NCBI GenBank assembly: GCA_020435025.1
Contig: JAGRAG010000083.1
Coordinates: forward strand, 3,861-22,918
Source: Bdellovibrionales bacterium
GTDB lineage: Bacteria; Bdellovibrionota; Bdellovibrionia; Bdellovibrionales; UBA1609
Direction: 5' to 3'
Length of the DNA stretch: 19,058 nt
Shown here one piece after another: positions 8,248 through 15,087 of the stretch. How positions within the stretch are numbered: the first letter of the stretch is position 1; every line of letters begins with the position of its first letter. Below the pieces are notes generated by a model that had not been told where the DNA came from, did not search any database, and saw nothing but the letters and a program-made list of their open reading frames with translations. A program made the translations under genes and the position numbers.

Positions 8248-8727
8248 ATGCTTAAATTACAGGTAGTTAAAATTCCACTTATGAAGCTCATTTGCATTTT
8301 TTTCTTAGTAGGGTCCAATTTTGTCATTCAAGCACAATCCTGCTCCAGAAGTGTCAGTGGTGTTCTGTATGGTGCGACTTTAACGACCCCTACTGGAGTG
8401 AGACAGGTCATCGACAGCACTATGATGAGGATTTTGGGCCTGTCCAGTCGATCTCGTCTTCACCGATTTCAACAGTCCTTTGAAAACTTTCAGTTTCAAA
8501 AGACAAGAATTCCTCCAACTGAGGGAGGTCTTTTCTATAGCCAGTCTTATGAAAACCTACGAGCTATGGTTCCTGAATTTTCTCCAGCTCAACTGGTGAA
8601 ACTGATGATTTTAGATGGGCAAAGTTTTTATAAACTGGAAGGGGCTCTAGTTGAAGTTTTTGGGGATAGATACCCTAGCCTCTCTGTTCTGCTGACTCAA
8701 GAGGCTTCGTTGCTATTTAGTGAGTAA
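8248..8727 (+). CDS. Small secreted protein, unknown family
   Basis: 159 residues from the ATG at 8248, chosen because AAGAAGG lies five bases upstream. An open frame runs back to 8176 but would put a hydrophilic extension ahead of the signal peptide. A second candidate start is the ATG at 8281 (MKLICIFFL). The hydrophobic core ends in IQAQS, fitting signal peptidase I cleavage near residue 29-30. The mature protein begins with Cys and Ser-rich sequence (SCSRSVSG) and has no motif I recognise. First gene of a tight plus-strand cassette with the lipoprotein at 8753 (25-base gap) and the ParB-like protein at 9471. Confidence 0.6.
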   Translation: MLKLQVVKIPLMKLICIFFLVGSNFVIQAQSCSRSVSGVLYGATLTTPTGVRQVIDSTMMRILGLSSRSRLHRFQQSFENFQFQKTRIPPTEGGLFYSQSYENLRAMVPEFSPAQLVKLMILDGQSFYKLEGALVEVFGDRYPSLSVLLTQEASLLFSE

Positions 8728-8752
8728 AGTTTTTTAATCAAAGGAGTTAAAA

Positions 8753-9496
8753 ATGAAGTACGTATTTTCTATGACCTCTCTGTTACTTCCTATTTTACTG
8801 TTCTCGGCTTGTGAGAAAGACAATGACCCACCCCCTGTTGTTGCGGCGACTCCTCAAGGTGTGCGGTGCGCGAGTGCCCAAGATTTTTCTTTAGATCCAA
8901 AAGGAACTGTTCAGTTTCGCGAGGTGGAGCTAGTTAGAGAACATCAGGAAGTGGTGCGAATCAACTGTTTGGGACAAGAGGTTTCTCGAAAGGTAGAAGA
9001 AGTTAAAGCTCCTAAGAAGACAGTCACTATTAGGTCCCTGCGACAGGTTACCGAACCGGATCCTCGTCAAAGAGAACAACTTTTAGATGAAATGAGTTAT
9101 AGAGGAATGAATCGGCAAACCTGTCAACCGGTACAAAGAGATCTGGCTGAAAAACTTTTTGTTGCTCCCTTTGAGGCTGTTGGAAACCAGATTCGTCGAG
9201 GCTGGAGTGATGTTCCCCATCACCCGGAGTTTAAATTGACTTTAGATTATGCACCGGCGCTATTTACCACTGAGGTCAACTCGGGAATTCAGATGATTGA
9301 CTATCAGTTTCAATCACTCTGTAAGCGTGAACGAAACAGATGGAGAGATAATCGGCATCGTCGAAATCAAGAGGAGTCTTCAAAGTACTGTCGTGAAACG
9401 TTTGAAAAGGGAACTTTTGTATTCGCCGTGAAATACGATCAGGTTCTGCTTCCAGGGACGAAGGTCGTTCGTGAACAAGACTGTCAGCAACCTTAG
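8753..9496 (+). CDS. Lipoprotein of unknown function
   Basis: 247 residues with a clear lipoprotein signal: a hydrophobic stretch ending in LLFSAC, with Cys20 as the lipidated residue and Glu at +2. The mature protein starts with a flexible Asp/Pro/Ala segment. It holds scattered cysteines (RCASAQ, INCLGQ, TCQPVQ, LCKRER, YCRETF, DCQQP) and a very basic Arg-rich stretch near residues 197-210 (KRERNRWRDNRHRRNQ). An AAGGAG ribosome site sits six bases before the ATG. Its last 26 bases overlap the next gene. No enzymatic signature seen; a structural, binding or envelope-associated role is only inference. Confidence 0.7.
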   Translation: MKYVFSMTSLLLPILLFSACEKDNDPPPVVAATPQGVRCASAQDFSLDPKGTVQFREVELVREHQEVVRINCLGQEVSRKVEEVKAPKKTVTIRSLRQVTEPDPRQREQLLDEMSYRGMNRQTCQPVQRDLAEKLFVAPFEAVGNQIRRGWSDVPHHPEFKLTLDYAPALFTTEVNSGIQMIDYQFQSLCKRERNRWRDNRHRRNQEESSKYCRETFEKGTFVFAVKYDQVLLPGTKVVREQDCQQP

Positions 9497-10106
9497 AAAG
9501 AGATATTTCTGTTTCTTTCTAGTTGGAGCTCTAGGTTTCTCCTGTGGGCCGTTGAATGCGACAGAACGGCCCTCGTTCCGATGTTTGGGAGGCGTTGCTG
9601 ATTGGCGCTCCTCTACTGCAGATCAGATTCGCCGTGAGATTCTGAATGGTCGGTTTCCAGGAATCACCTCGCAAGTCCCATCGAGAATCTCTATTCCTCG
9701 ACGGGGGCAATGGAACTCCTCTCGTTTAGAGGGACTTGTCGGATTATATGAAGTCTCACTTGCTCGAATATCCTCCCTTCATCCTATTCCCAATCCTTTG
9801 CGAGAAGACAGCAACGAGCAGCTAGAAAATCTGAAGTCTTTAATTTCCTCACATGGATATCATCTTTCTAAAGCGATTCAGGTCGCTATTTTAAGAAATG
9901 GTCAAATTCTTAACTTAGGTGGCCATCATCGGGTTGCGGCCATGTTGGCTCTGGGCGAGTCGACGATTCCGGCAAGTGTTTATGTTTGGGACAGTATGGA
10001 CCCACACATTCGGGGATTGTACAGAGAACAGTTTATTGTTCCTTTGCAACATCGTTTTCCAGAGCTATTTGGTACGATCCAATACGATTCGACGTTGTTG
10101 GATTAA
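9471..10106 (+). CDS. Exported protein with ParB/sulfiredoxin-like core
   Basis: 211 residues from a GTG at 9471, supported by AAGG six bases upstream and by the signal peptide that follows (KRYFCFFLVGALGFSCGPLNA). The signal is probably cut after LNA; the inner Cys is a poor lipobox match. In the C-terminal half, residues of about 120-165 read LISSHGYHLSKAIQVAI, then NGQILNLGGHHRVAAMLALG. This order (Leu/Ile strand, GG-x-HR loop, helix, Ala/Leu-Gly) is that of the ParB/Srx fold, whose GxxR loop binds phosphate or nucleotide. Such domains usually sit in cytoplasmic CTPases, nucleases or sulfiredoxin, so export is unusual. Third gene of the cassette, overlapping the lipoprotein gene by 26 bases. 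Activity is uncertain, and the missing ParB HTH domain argues against a segregation role. Confidence 0.65.
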   Translation: MNKTVSNLRKRYFCFFLVGALGFSCGPLNATERPSFRCLGGVADWRSSTADQIRREILNGRFPGITSQVPSRISIPRRGQWNSSRLEGLVGLYEVSLARISSLHPIPNPLREDSNEQLENLKSLISSHGYHLSKAIQVAILRNGQILNLGGHHRVAAMLALGESTIPASVYVWDSMDPHIRGLYREQFIVPLQHRFPELFGTIQYDSTLLD

Positions 10107-10117
10107 AAGCTCTTTGA

Positions 10118-10294
10118 CTACTTGAGTGGTTTTTTAAAACCCCATGGACAGTGGCGACATTCGCTTTTACAACAATAGCCTCTTTTAAGGTGATATTCTT
10201 TGGTAAATACCCAGTTCCCGTTTTCGACAGTGTAATCTATCCCTTCGACGAGAGGTTCCCGTATTGTAAGTTCTTGATCTGTTCGTTTCTTCAC
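10118..10294 (-). CDS. DUF5522-type Cys4 mini-protein
   Basis: 58 residues from a GTG at 10292-10294, with GGTGA seven bases upstream; an in-frame stop further upstream leaves no other standard start. The frame reads REPLVEGIDYTVENG, then WVFTKEYHLKRGYCC, then a CRHCPWG ending. This order (PLVEG-DYY, VFT-YHL-RGYCC, CRHCP) is the hallmark of DUF5522, a small bacterial protein family of unknown function. Cys41/Cys42, Cys46 and Cys49 probably bind zinc or an iron-sulfur cluster. Convergent with the ParB-like gene, whose stop is 11 bases away. It is easy to miss because of its length. Family assignment is by recalled pattern. Confidence 0.8.
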   Translation of the reverse strand: MKKRTDQELTIREPLVEGIDYTVENGNWVFTKEYHLKRGYCCKSECRHCPWGFKKPLK

Positions 10295-10537
10295 TTGCGA
10301 GTCACCAAATTGAATTGAGATTTACTTTAAAAAACCCTAATGAGATGAGGTTCATTAAAGACTACAAAATTGATCCGCAATTAAGGGGTGCCGTTTTAAA
10401 GAGTAAATGTCAATCCGGGTCTGTGCGTCAATTAAAAACATAGATTTTTATGGATAAAAAAATCCGCCTGCCAGTTGAATCTTTTCAAAGTTCAGAATTC
10501 CATTGAATTTTATCTGTGAAGAGCTTAGCCAGAGATC
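10295..10537. other. AT-rich divergent intergenic region
   Basis: 243 bases between the DUF5522 gene and the ABC operon, so it should hold both promoters. The stretch near 10441-10465 is an imperfect AT-rich inverted repeat (GATTTTTA, TGGA, TAAAAAAATC). A 32-codon plus-strand frame at 10345-10443 has no ribosome site and I do not call it. No promoter pair with good spacing stood out. Confidence 0.3.
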
Positions 10538-11437
10538 ATGATTGTCATCTGTGAAAATGTAACGAAATCCTTTGGATCTTTTAAAGCTGTCGATGATCTT
10601 TCCTTTCAGATTCCTTCGGGAATTTGTTTTGGTTTGCTTGGCCCTAATGGTGCTGGAAAATCAACATTGATTAAAATGCTCTATGGAGCCAACATTCGAT
10701 CTTCTGGAACCATGACGGTCTTAGGAAGAGATCCTAATGTTGAATCCCATATCATAAAAAAAAGTATGGGTGTTGTGACTCAAGATAATCATCTTGAGGA
10801 TGCTTTGACTGTCTATGAAAACTTAGTGGTTTACTCGCAGTTTTTAGGTGTTCCTAAGCTTACACGACATGAAAAGATCATGAGTCTTTTGACTTTTATG
10901 AAGCTTGATCATAAATGCCATGCTCCAGTAAGGACTCTATCAGGGGGAATGAAGCGGAGATTGGTGTTTGTGAGAGCCTTATTGGGAGATCCGGAATTTA
11001 TCATTTTAGATGAACCAACGACGGGGTTAGATCCAGCAGTGCGCCATCTACTATGGGACAAAATTAATGAGTTAAAATCGTTTGGTAAAACCATCCTGTT
11101 AACAACCCATTATATGGATGAAGCGGAGCAGTTATGTGACCACTTGGTGATTATGGATCAAGGTGAGATTCAAGCTGAAGACACTCCTAAAAATATGATT
11201 GAACGTTATTGTCCGGGCTACTTAGCTATTATCGAAAGTGAGATGGGAAATCCTGTAGAGGAGGTAGACATTTGGATTCGTCAAAGGCTCAGCGGTTATC
11301 AGATACGTGCTCTTTCCTTAGAAGCTCTTCATCAATATTTAAAGAAACACCAATTAGAACCTAAGGTCATTCGTCCTTCACAAATGGAAGATGTGTTTTT
11401 AGAGGTGACAGGCCGGGAGTTGTCGCAAGATGCTTGA
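10538..11437 (+). CDS. ABC transporter ATP-binding protein, NodI/DrrA-like
   Basis: 299-residue ATPase subunit of an ABC-2 exporter. Motifs: Walker A GPNGAGKST (35-43), Q-loop TQDN with Gln82, signature LSGGMKRR (134-141), Walker B FIILDEPTTGLDP (154-166), and H-loop His191 in TTHYMDEAEQ. The C-terminal 90 residues form the accessory domain typical of the NodI/CcmA/DrrA group and end in the usual MEDVFLEVTGRE phrase. It pairs with the permease that follows, overlapping it by 8 bases. The NodI-like wording (GVVTQDNHLE) is conserved far beyond rhizobia and does not imply Nod-factor export. The substrate is unknown; lipids, glycans or drugs are the usual cargo of the class. Confidence 0.93.
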   Translation: MIVICENVTKSFGSFKAVDDLSFQIPSGICFGLLGPNGAGKSTLIKMLYGANIRSSGTMTVLGRDPNVESHIIKKSMGVVTQDNHLEDALTVYENLVVYSQFLGVPKLTRHEKIMSLLTFMKLDHKCHAPVRTLSGGMKRRLVFVRALLGDPEFIILDEPTTGLDPAVRHLLWDKINELKSFGKTILLTTHYMDEAEQLCDHLVIMDQGEIQAEDTPKNMIERYCPGYLAIIESEMGNPVEEVDIWIRQRLSGYQIRALSLEALHQYLKKHQLEPKVIRPSQMEDVFLEVTGRELSQDA

Positions 11438-12197
11438 TTCCTTAGTTTTAAGTTGGCGCTTGGTTCAAAGACATTGGCTGGTCTATCGCAAGGATCTTTT
11501 TGCTAATATCCTGCCTACCTTTTCCGATCCCCTTTTCTTTTTAGTTGCTTTTGGATTGGGGCTAGGAGCTTATGTGGACCAGGTTGAAGGAATGAGCTAC
11601 TCACGTTATATGGCTCCGGGGCTAGCGATGTCGGCGGCATTGTTCACTGGCTTCTTTGAAACAAGCTACAATCTCTATGTGAGATTGGTGTTTGAGGGAA
11701 TTTATCATGCCGTCTTAGCAACTCCTTTGGGTCCCAAAGAGATTGTGACAGGTGAGTTGCTTTGGGTGGCCATCAAAGGTGCCATCATGTCCTTTGGTGT
11801 CACGCTGATCGTTTTGGCGTTTGGACTTGTTGATGCTCGGTATATATTCCTGATCCCTATAATTGGAGCTATGGTCGCTCTCAGTTGCGGAACCATTGGT
11901 GTTTTTGCGACTTCTAAAGTTCGAAACATCAACCAGTTTCAAACGGTTTATTCACTTGTGATTGCCCCTCTTTTTTACTTTTCAGGAATTTTTTACCCTA
12001 TTTCCAGCACTCCACAATGGGTGCAGTGGATAGCTCAACTCTCCCCCTTGTACCATGGAGTAAGAATGGCGCAACAGGCGCTTTGGGGGGAAAATGTTTT
12101 AGAAGCGTTACTGGTTCATGGTTCCATTCTTTTGGTGATGATCTTTTTTGGACTATTCGTTTCTTACAAAAATATCATTCCTAAACTTCAAAACTAA
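11430..12197 (+). CDS. ABC-2 type permease, NodJ-like
   Basis: 255-residue inner-membrane permease with about six hydrophobic segments. It has a cytoplasmic N-terminal amphipathic stretch (WRLVQRHWLVYRKD), then PTFSDPLFFLVAFGLGLG. The family phrases YMAPGLAMSAALF, GIYHAVLATPLGPKEIVTGELLW, and FYFSGIFYPISSTP followed by LSPLYHGV are characteristic of the NodJ/DrrB branch of ABC-2 permeases. The ATG at 11430 lies inside the last codons of the ATPase gene, a coupled arrangement. With the preceding ATPase it would form a two-component exporter. No dedicated substrate gene is adjacent. Confidence 0.93.
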   Translation: MLDSLVLSWRLVQRHWLVYRKDLFANILPTFSDPLFFLVAFGLGLGAYVDQVEGMSYSRYMAPGLAMSAALFTGFFETSYNLYVRLVFEGIYHAVLATPLGPKEIVTGELLWVAIKGAIMSFGVTLIVLAFGLVDARYIFLIPIIGAMVALSCGTIGVFATSKVRNINQFQTVYSLVIAPLFYFSGIFYPISSTPQWVQWIAQLSPLYHGVRMAQQALWGENVLEALLVHGSILLVMIFFGLFVSYKNIIPKLQN

Positions 12198-12560
12198 CTC
12201 AGAAGGGTGCAGTTTGAAATGAGCTCTGGCCCTAAGTACAATTTCCCTATTTGAATTTCAGACTGTTTTTCTGAGGTGATCCTTTGCGTGAATCAGCCAA
12301 GAAGATCACCGGTTTATTCAGATTATTGATGTGATGAAGAGTTAGAATTTTTTTATGATATCGAAGCTGGCAAGTAGCACGACCCCTATACAGTTTACAT
12401 TTTCAGCCAGTTGGTTGGCCGTCCGTTGCATCTGGTCTTCTACTAGATACTTTAACCAGTAGGATAAATCAGTAAATTGAATCTGATAACAGTCAGATAG
12501 GCACTATGAGCTATTCCCAACGAGATAGCGAGCTCTAATGATTACATGGGGGGATGACTA
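12198..12560. other. Intergenic region of 363 bases, no confident gene
   Basis: Lies between the ABC permease stop and the subtilase start, both on the plus strand. GGTGATC (12275-12281) and GATCACC (12304-12310) form a perfect 7-base inverted repeat with a 22-base loop. It lacks a T-run, so it is a poor terminator and could be an operator or processing site. On the minus strand a frame stays open for 53 codons (12503-12342) with protein-like composition but only an internal ATG at 12431, no ribosome site and no recognised family. The final 20 bases carry a G-rich ribosome site (GGGGGGA) for the protease. Confidence 0.35.
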
Positions 12561-13640
12561 ATGCGGAAAATTTTAGCTTCCATTATTATTTTTTGTGGGC
12601 TAACTGCTCATGCCTACGAAGAAGTACTTGGGGATTTTGAACACTATCAGTCTTATCTTTTGCCAGGTCCCGTTGGCTCTGATGTGTATTCGGCTTGGAA
12701 ATGTCGAGGTGGAAAAGGAGACAATGTAAGAATTGTAGATTTTGAATCCGGTTGGAACCGATCTCACAGAGAATTTCGTCCTCCATTTCTGGATAGAGGC
12801 TATTATAATAATAAAAGTGAGCACGGAACTGAAGTTTGGGGAATTTTAGCAGCAAAAGATGATGGAGTGGGTGTGACTGGGATAGTCAGTGAGGCTGCTA
12901 TTGGACTCTATGGGATTGCACCACCAAAAGATTGGAATATTTGGCGGCAGGATATTGTGACAGGACTGCAAGAGATGCATTCTTTTTTAAAACCCGGAGA
13001 CATTGTTTTGTTAGAACTTCAAGCTGGAGATGGACCTTATCTGCGCAAAACACCAATTGAGTATTGGGACTCCGTTTTTTGGGCGATCAAGAACCTGACG
13101 GATGCAGGAATCATCGTTATTGAAGCTGCCGGTAATGGAGGCTTAAATCTCGATGGTGAGAATTTTGAGGGGAAATTGAATTTCAATGTAAGGGATTCAG
13201 GAGCGATCATGGTGGGGGCAGGCTCCGCACCCGTTGTCGAAAGTGCTTATAAAGTACATTTCTCAAGACACATAACTTCAAATTTTGGTCAGCGGGTAGA
13301 TGTTTTCCACTATGGGGAAAGAGTTGCGACCACTGGATATGGAGATTTGCACCTGAGCGAAGATGAAAACAGTGATTACCATGATGACTTTGGCGGAACA
13401 TCGTCGGCCTCTGCTATTGTCGCTGGTTTGGTAGGATCCCTGGTAGGTATAGCAAAGGCCCAAGGAAAAATTCTTTCACCTGAGTCTATACGAGAGGCGC
13501 TTCGTAACACGGGTTTAAAGACTCACCAGTCAGTTAAAGAACCAATTGGACGGTTTCCCCAATTGCCGGAGCTTATTCAATATCTCGGTTTGTGGCCTTG
13601 TGATGTGGGAAAAGAAAATCATTTATCTAGCAAAAAATAG
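12561..13640 (+). CDS. Secreted subtilisin-family (S8) serine protease
   Basis: 359 residues with a signal peptide (first 18 residues, cut after AHA). The catalytic triad of peptidase family S8 is visible: Asp60 in VRIVDFESGW, His88 in SEHGTEVWG and Ser281 in GGTSSASA. The oxyanion Asn192 is in EAAGNGG. Usual spacing and strand wording around each are preserved, so the enzyme should be active. Only about 40 residues separate the signal peptide from the catalytic domain, so there is no room for a normal I9 propeptide. The Asp motif ends in FESG instead of the common DTGV. Preceded by a G-rich ribosome site and followed by a terminator hairpin; probably transcribed alone. The likely role is degradation of extracellular or prey protein, which is inference. 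Confidence 0.9.
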   Translation: MRKILASIIIFCGLTAHAYEEVLGDFEHYQSYLLPGPVGSDVYSAWKCRGGKGDNVRIVDFESGWNRSHREFRPPFLDRGYYNNKSEHGTEVWGILAAKDDGVGVTGIVSEAAIGLYGIAPPKDWNIWRQDIVTGLQEMHSFLKPGDIVLLELQAGDGPYLRKTPIEYWDSVFWAIKNLTDAGIIVIEAAGNGGLNLDGENFEGKLNFNVRDSGAIMVGAGSAPVVESAYKVHFSRHITSNFGQRVDVFHYGERVATTGYGDLHLSEDENSDYHDDFGGTSSASAIVAGLVGSLVGIAKAQGKILSPESIREALRNTGLKTHQSVKEPIGRFPQLPELIQYLGLWPCDVGKENHLSSKK

Positions 13641-13662
13641 TGATTTTTGACTTTATAAAAAA

Positions 13663-13685
13663 CCGGGATTCAAATTCCGGATTTT
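13663..13685. terminator. Shared terminator hairpin between convergent units
   Basis: A stem of CCGGGAT and ATTCCGG with a 4-base loop at 13663-13680 is flanked by A6 on the left and ATTTT on the right. Read on the plus strand the stem is complete with one G-U pair and has a short U tract. Read on the minus strand the stem has one mismatch but is followed by six T. It can serve both the protease gene and the heme operon. Confidence 0.6.
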
Positions 13686-13719
13686 AAAGGCGTCAATAAA
13701 GTGAATTCAAAAAAGGGTC

Positions 13720-13744
13720 GGTTTTCCAAAACCTCAATTTTTTG
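13720..13744. terminator. Second AT-rich hairpin near the heme operon end
   Basis: GGTTTT and AAAACC form a short stem at 13720-13733, followed on the plus strand by TCAATTTTTT. On the minus strand CCCTTTTTT follows five bases further on. It may back up the stronger hairpin at 13663. Confidence 0.35.
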
Positions 13745-13766
13745 AAAGTGATAATGCCCAGCGAGA

Positions 13767-14387
13767 TCAGTTAGAAAGTGCTTCAACGATGGCTTGAATT
13801 TCTTCGCTTGTTAAAAAGCTTAGATTTCCCATGTTGCCTTGATTCGAAAGAATGGCATTTTGAATCTGACTGAACGTACGCCCTTTTCTATCGGTAGATT
13901 CGAAGCTAAAGTGGCATTCGGCACAATATGTTTGATAAAGTTGAACTCCATCAAGAGGTTCTCCGTCGCCTCCCCCGTCACGACCTTCTAAAGGGGCTCC
14001 TGCGGCAATCCATGCATATATTAGTGCCAACTCCTCCTCAGTAACTAGCTCTCCTGAAGCAGGCATTAAATTGTCGTAAACGAATGTAAAAAGTGGACTT
14101 CCTTCCGGATTTCCAGGTGTAAGAGAAGTTGTATAGACGCTCTGGTAATTGGAAAAATCTGTGGTGATGTTGTTATCAGGATTAGCCACGCTTTCTAGAT
14201 TGTGGCAGCTGTTGCACTTTTGTTGAAAAATATTGGTATTCAATTCCGCAAATGATGGAACTTTTGTTTCGCTACGTAAGATATCTATATTATAGTCTAT
14301 AGAATGTTCAGAGCCGCAATTTTGATAAATCAATGCTGTACTTAAAATCAATGTTCCAACTAGGATTTTAATCCACTGGTTCCGCAT
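13767..14387 (-). CDS. Diheme c-type cytochrome lipoprotein
   Basis: 206 residues. A hydrophobic N-terminus ends in LIYQNC, with Cys24 the probable lipidated residue; the lipobox is non-standard but matches the preceding gene. Two CXXCH heme c sites follow: Cys58/Cys61/His62 (CNSCH) and Cys155/Cys158/His159 (CAECH). Met108 in NLMPASG and Met186 in GNMGNL are good candidates for the distal ligands, as in Planctomycete-type cytochrome c domains. A Gly/Asp-rich linker at 136-146 separates the two heme domains. The product should sit at the periplasmic face and pass electrons. Last gene of the four-gene operon; its ATG starts one base after the previous stop. Confidence 0.88.
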   Translation of the reverse strand: MRNQWIKILVGTLILSTALIYQNCGSEHSIDYNIDILRSETKVPSFAELNTNIFQQKCNSCHNLESVANPDNNITTDFSNYQSVYTTSLTPGNPEGSPLFTFVYDNLMPASGELVTEEELALIYAWIAAGAPLEGRDGGGDGEPLDGVQLYQTYCAECHFSFESTDRKGRTFSQIQNAILSNQGNMGNLSFLTSEEIQAIVEALSN

Positions 14388-14388
14388 T

Positions 14389-15087
14389 CTAATTCACCTG
14401 CCATCCTGGAGATTTGCATAGAGCAAGAGAGATAAATCGCCACTTATCGCTATCTTTTTCAAAACTATCAGCGAGACTTAGGAGTTTTGATTCAATGTCG
14501 GGGTTGGATTGATACTCTGGATAATAGAGTTGAATGAGGGCTGACACCTTTTCCTGTTCAAACTTATTTATGTTGGCCGGAACCCTCTCTAAACTAACTG
14601 TAAGGGAGCGATCAAAACTAAGAAGTCTTTCACAAAAATTGATCCTTCCCGCTTCTCGCGCCAAGTTAATAGAAGAGATAGCGCCCACTTCTGCATTGGA
14701 TGCATTGCAACCGAGTTCGGCACTGTCACTATGACTACAATTTCCTTTATAGAGTTGCGCCTGTAATAGGATTTTGCTGCGGATGAGGTTGCATGTTGAT
14801 TTGTCAGTGTTGTTACTGAGGGCATTGCAGTTACCGAGATCGGAATTATCAGGTAAATACAGATCGGCAAATATACTTGAGAGTAGAAATCGATTCGCTA
14901 CTTTGATTGTAACGCCTGTTTCATGAAGCCTAGGCTCCCCACCTTGAATGGAGTTTTCATCTATTGGTATGGGTTCCATTTTTTGGCAATTTTGAAAGAG
15001 AACTAAGAAAGCGCAGCCTACTACTATCCAACTGCCAAAAGGGCTACGAGAAAAGATGTGTGAAAGATTTGAAAGACGCAGATTCAT
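14389..15087 (-). CDS. Cys-rich lipoprotein of the heme operon, unknown family
   Basis: 232 residues. After a basic N-region, a hydrophobic segment (WIVVGCAFLVL) ends in FQNC with Cys34 as the probable lipidation site, the same odd Gln-Asn-Cys lipobox as the neighbour. The mature part has at least six more cysteines (GNCNAL, STCNLI, GNCSHS, LGCNAS, NFCERL, ALCKSP) but no CXXCH, so it is not a cytochrome. The C-terminal half is predicted helical. I recognise no family. Its position between the Tat-exported protein (4-base ATGA overlap) and the diheme lipoprotein (1-base gap) suggests it is a structural or anchoring subunit of their complex. Confidence 0.7.
   Translation of the reverse strand: MNLRLSNLSHIFSRSPFGSWIVVGCAFLVLFQNCQKMEPIPIDENSIQGGEPRLHETGVTIKVANRFLLSSIFADLYLPDNSDLGNCNALSNNTDKSTCNLIRSKILLQAQLYKGNCSHSDSAELGCNASNAEVGAISSINLAREAGRINFCERLLSFDRSLTVSLERVPANINKFEQEKVSALIQLYYPEYQSNPDIESKLLSLADSFEKDSDKWRFISLALCKSPGWQVN

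Noticed and set aside
10345..10443. 32-codon plus-strand frame before the ABC operon
   Set aside because: Protein-like composition but no ribosome site and no recognised family; chance is likely at this length.
8097..12308. TCAGCCAAGA followed by (A)GATC near 8098 and 12293
   Set aside because: Short near-match in two unrelated intergenic regions, with no shared flanks; probably coincidence.
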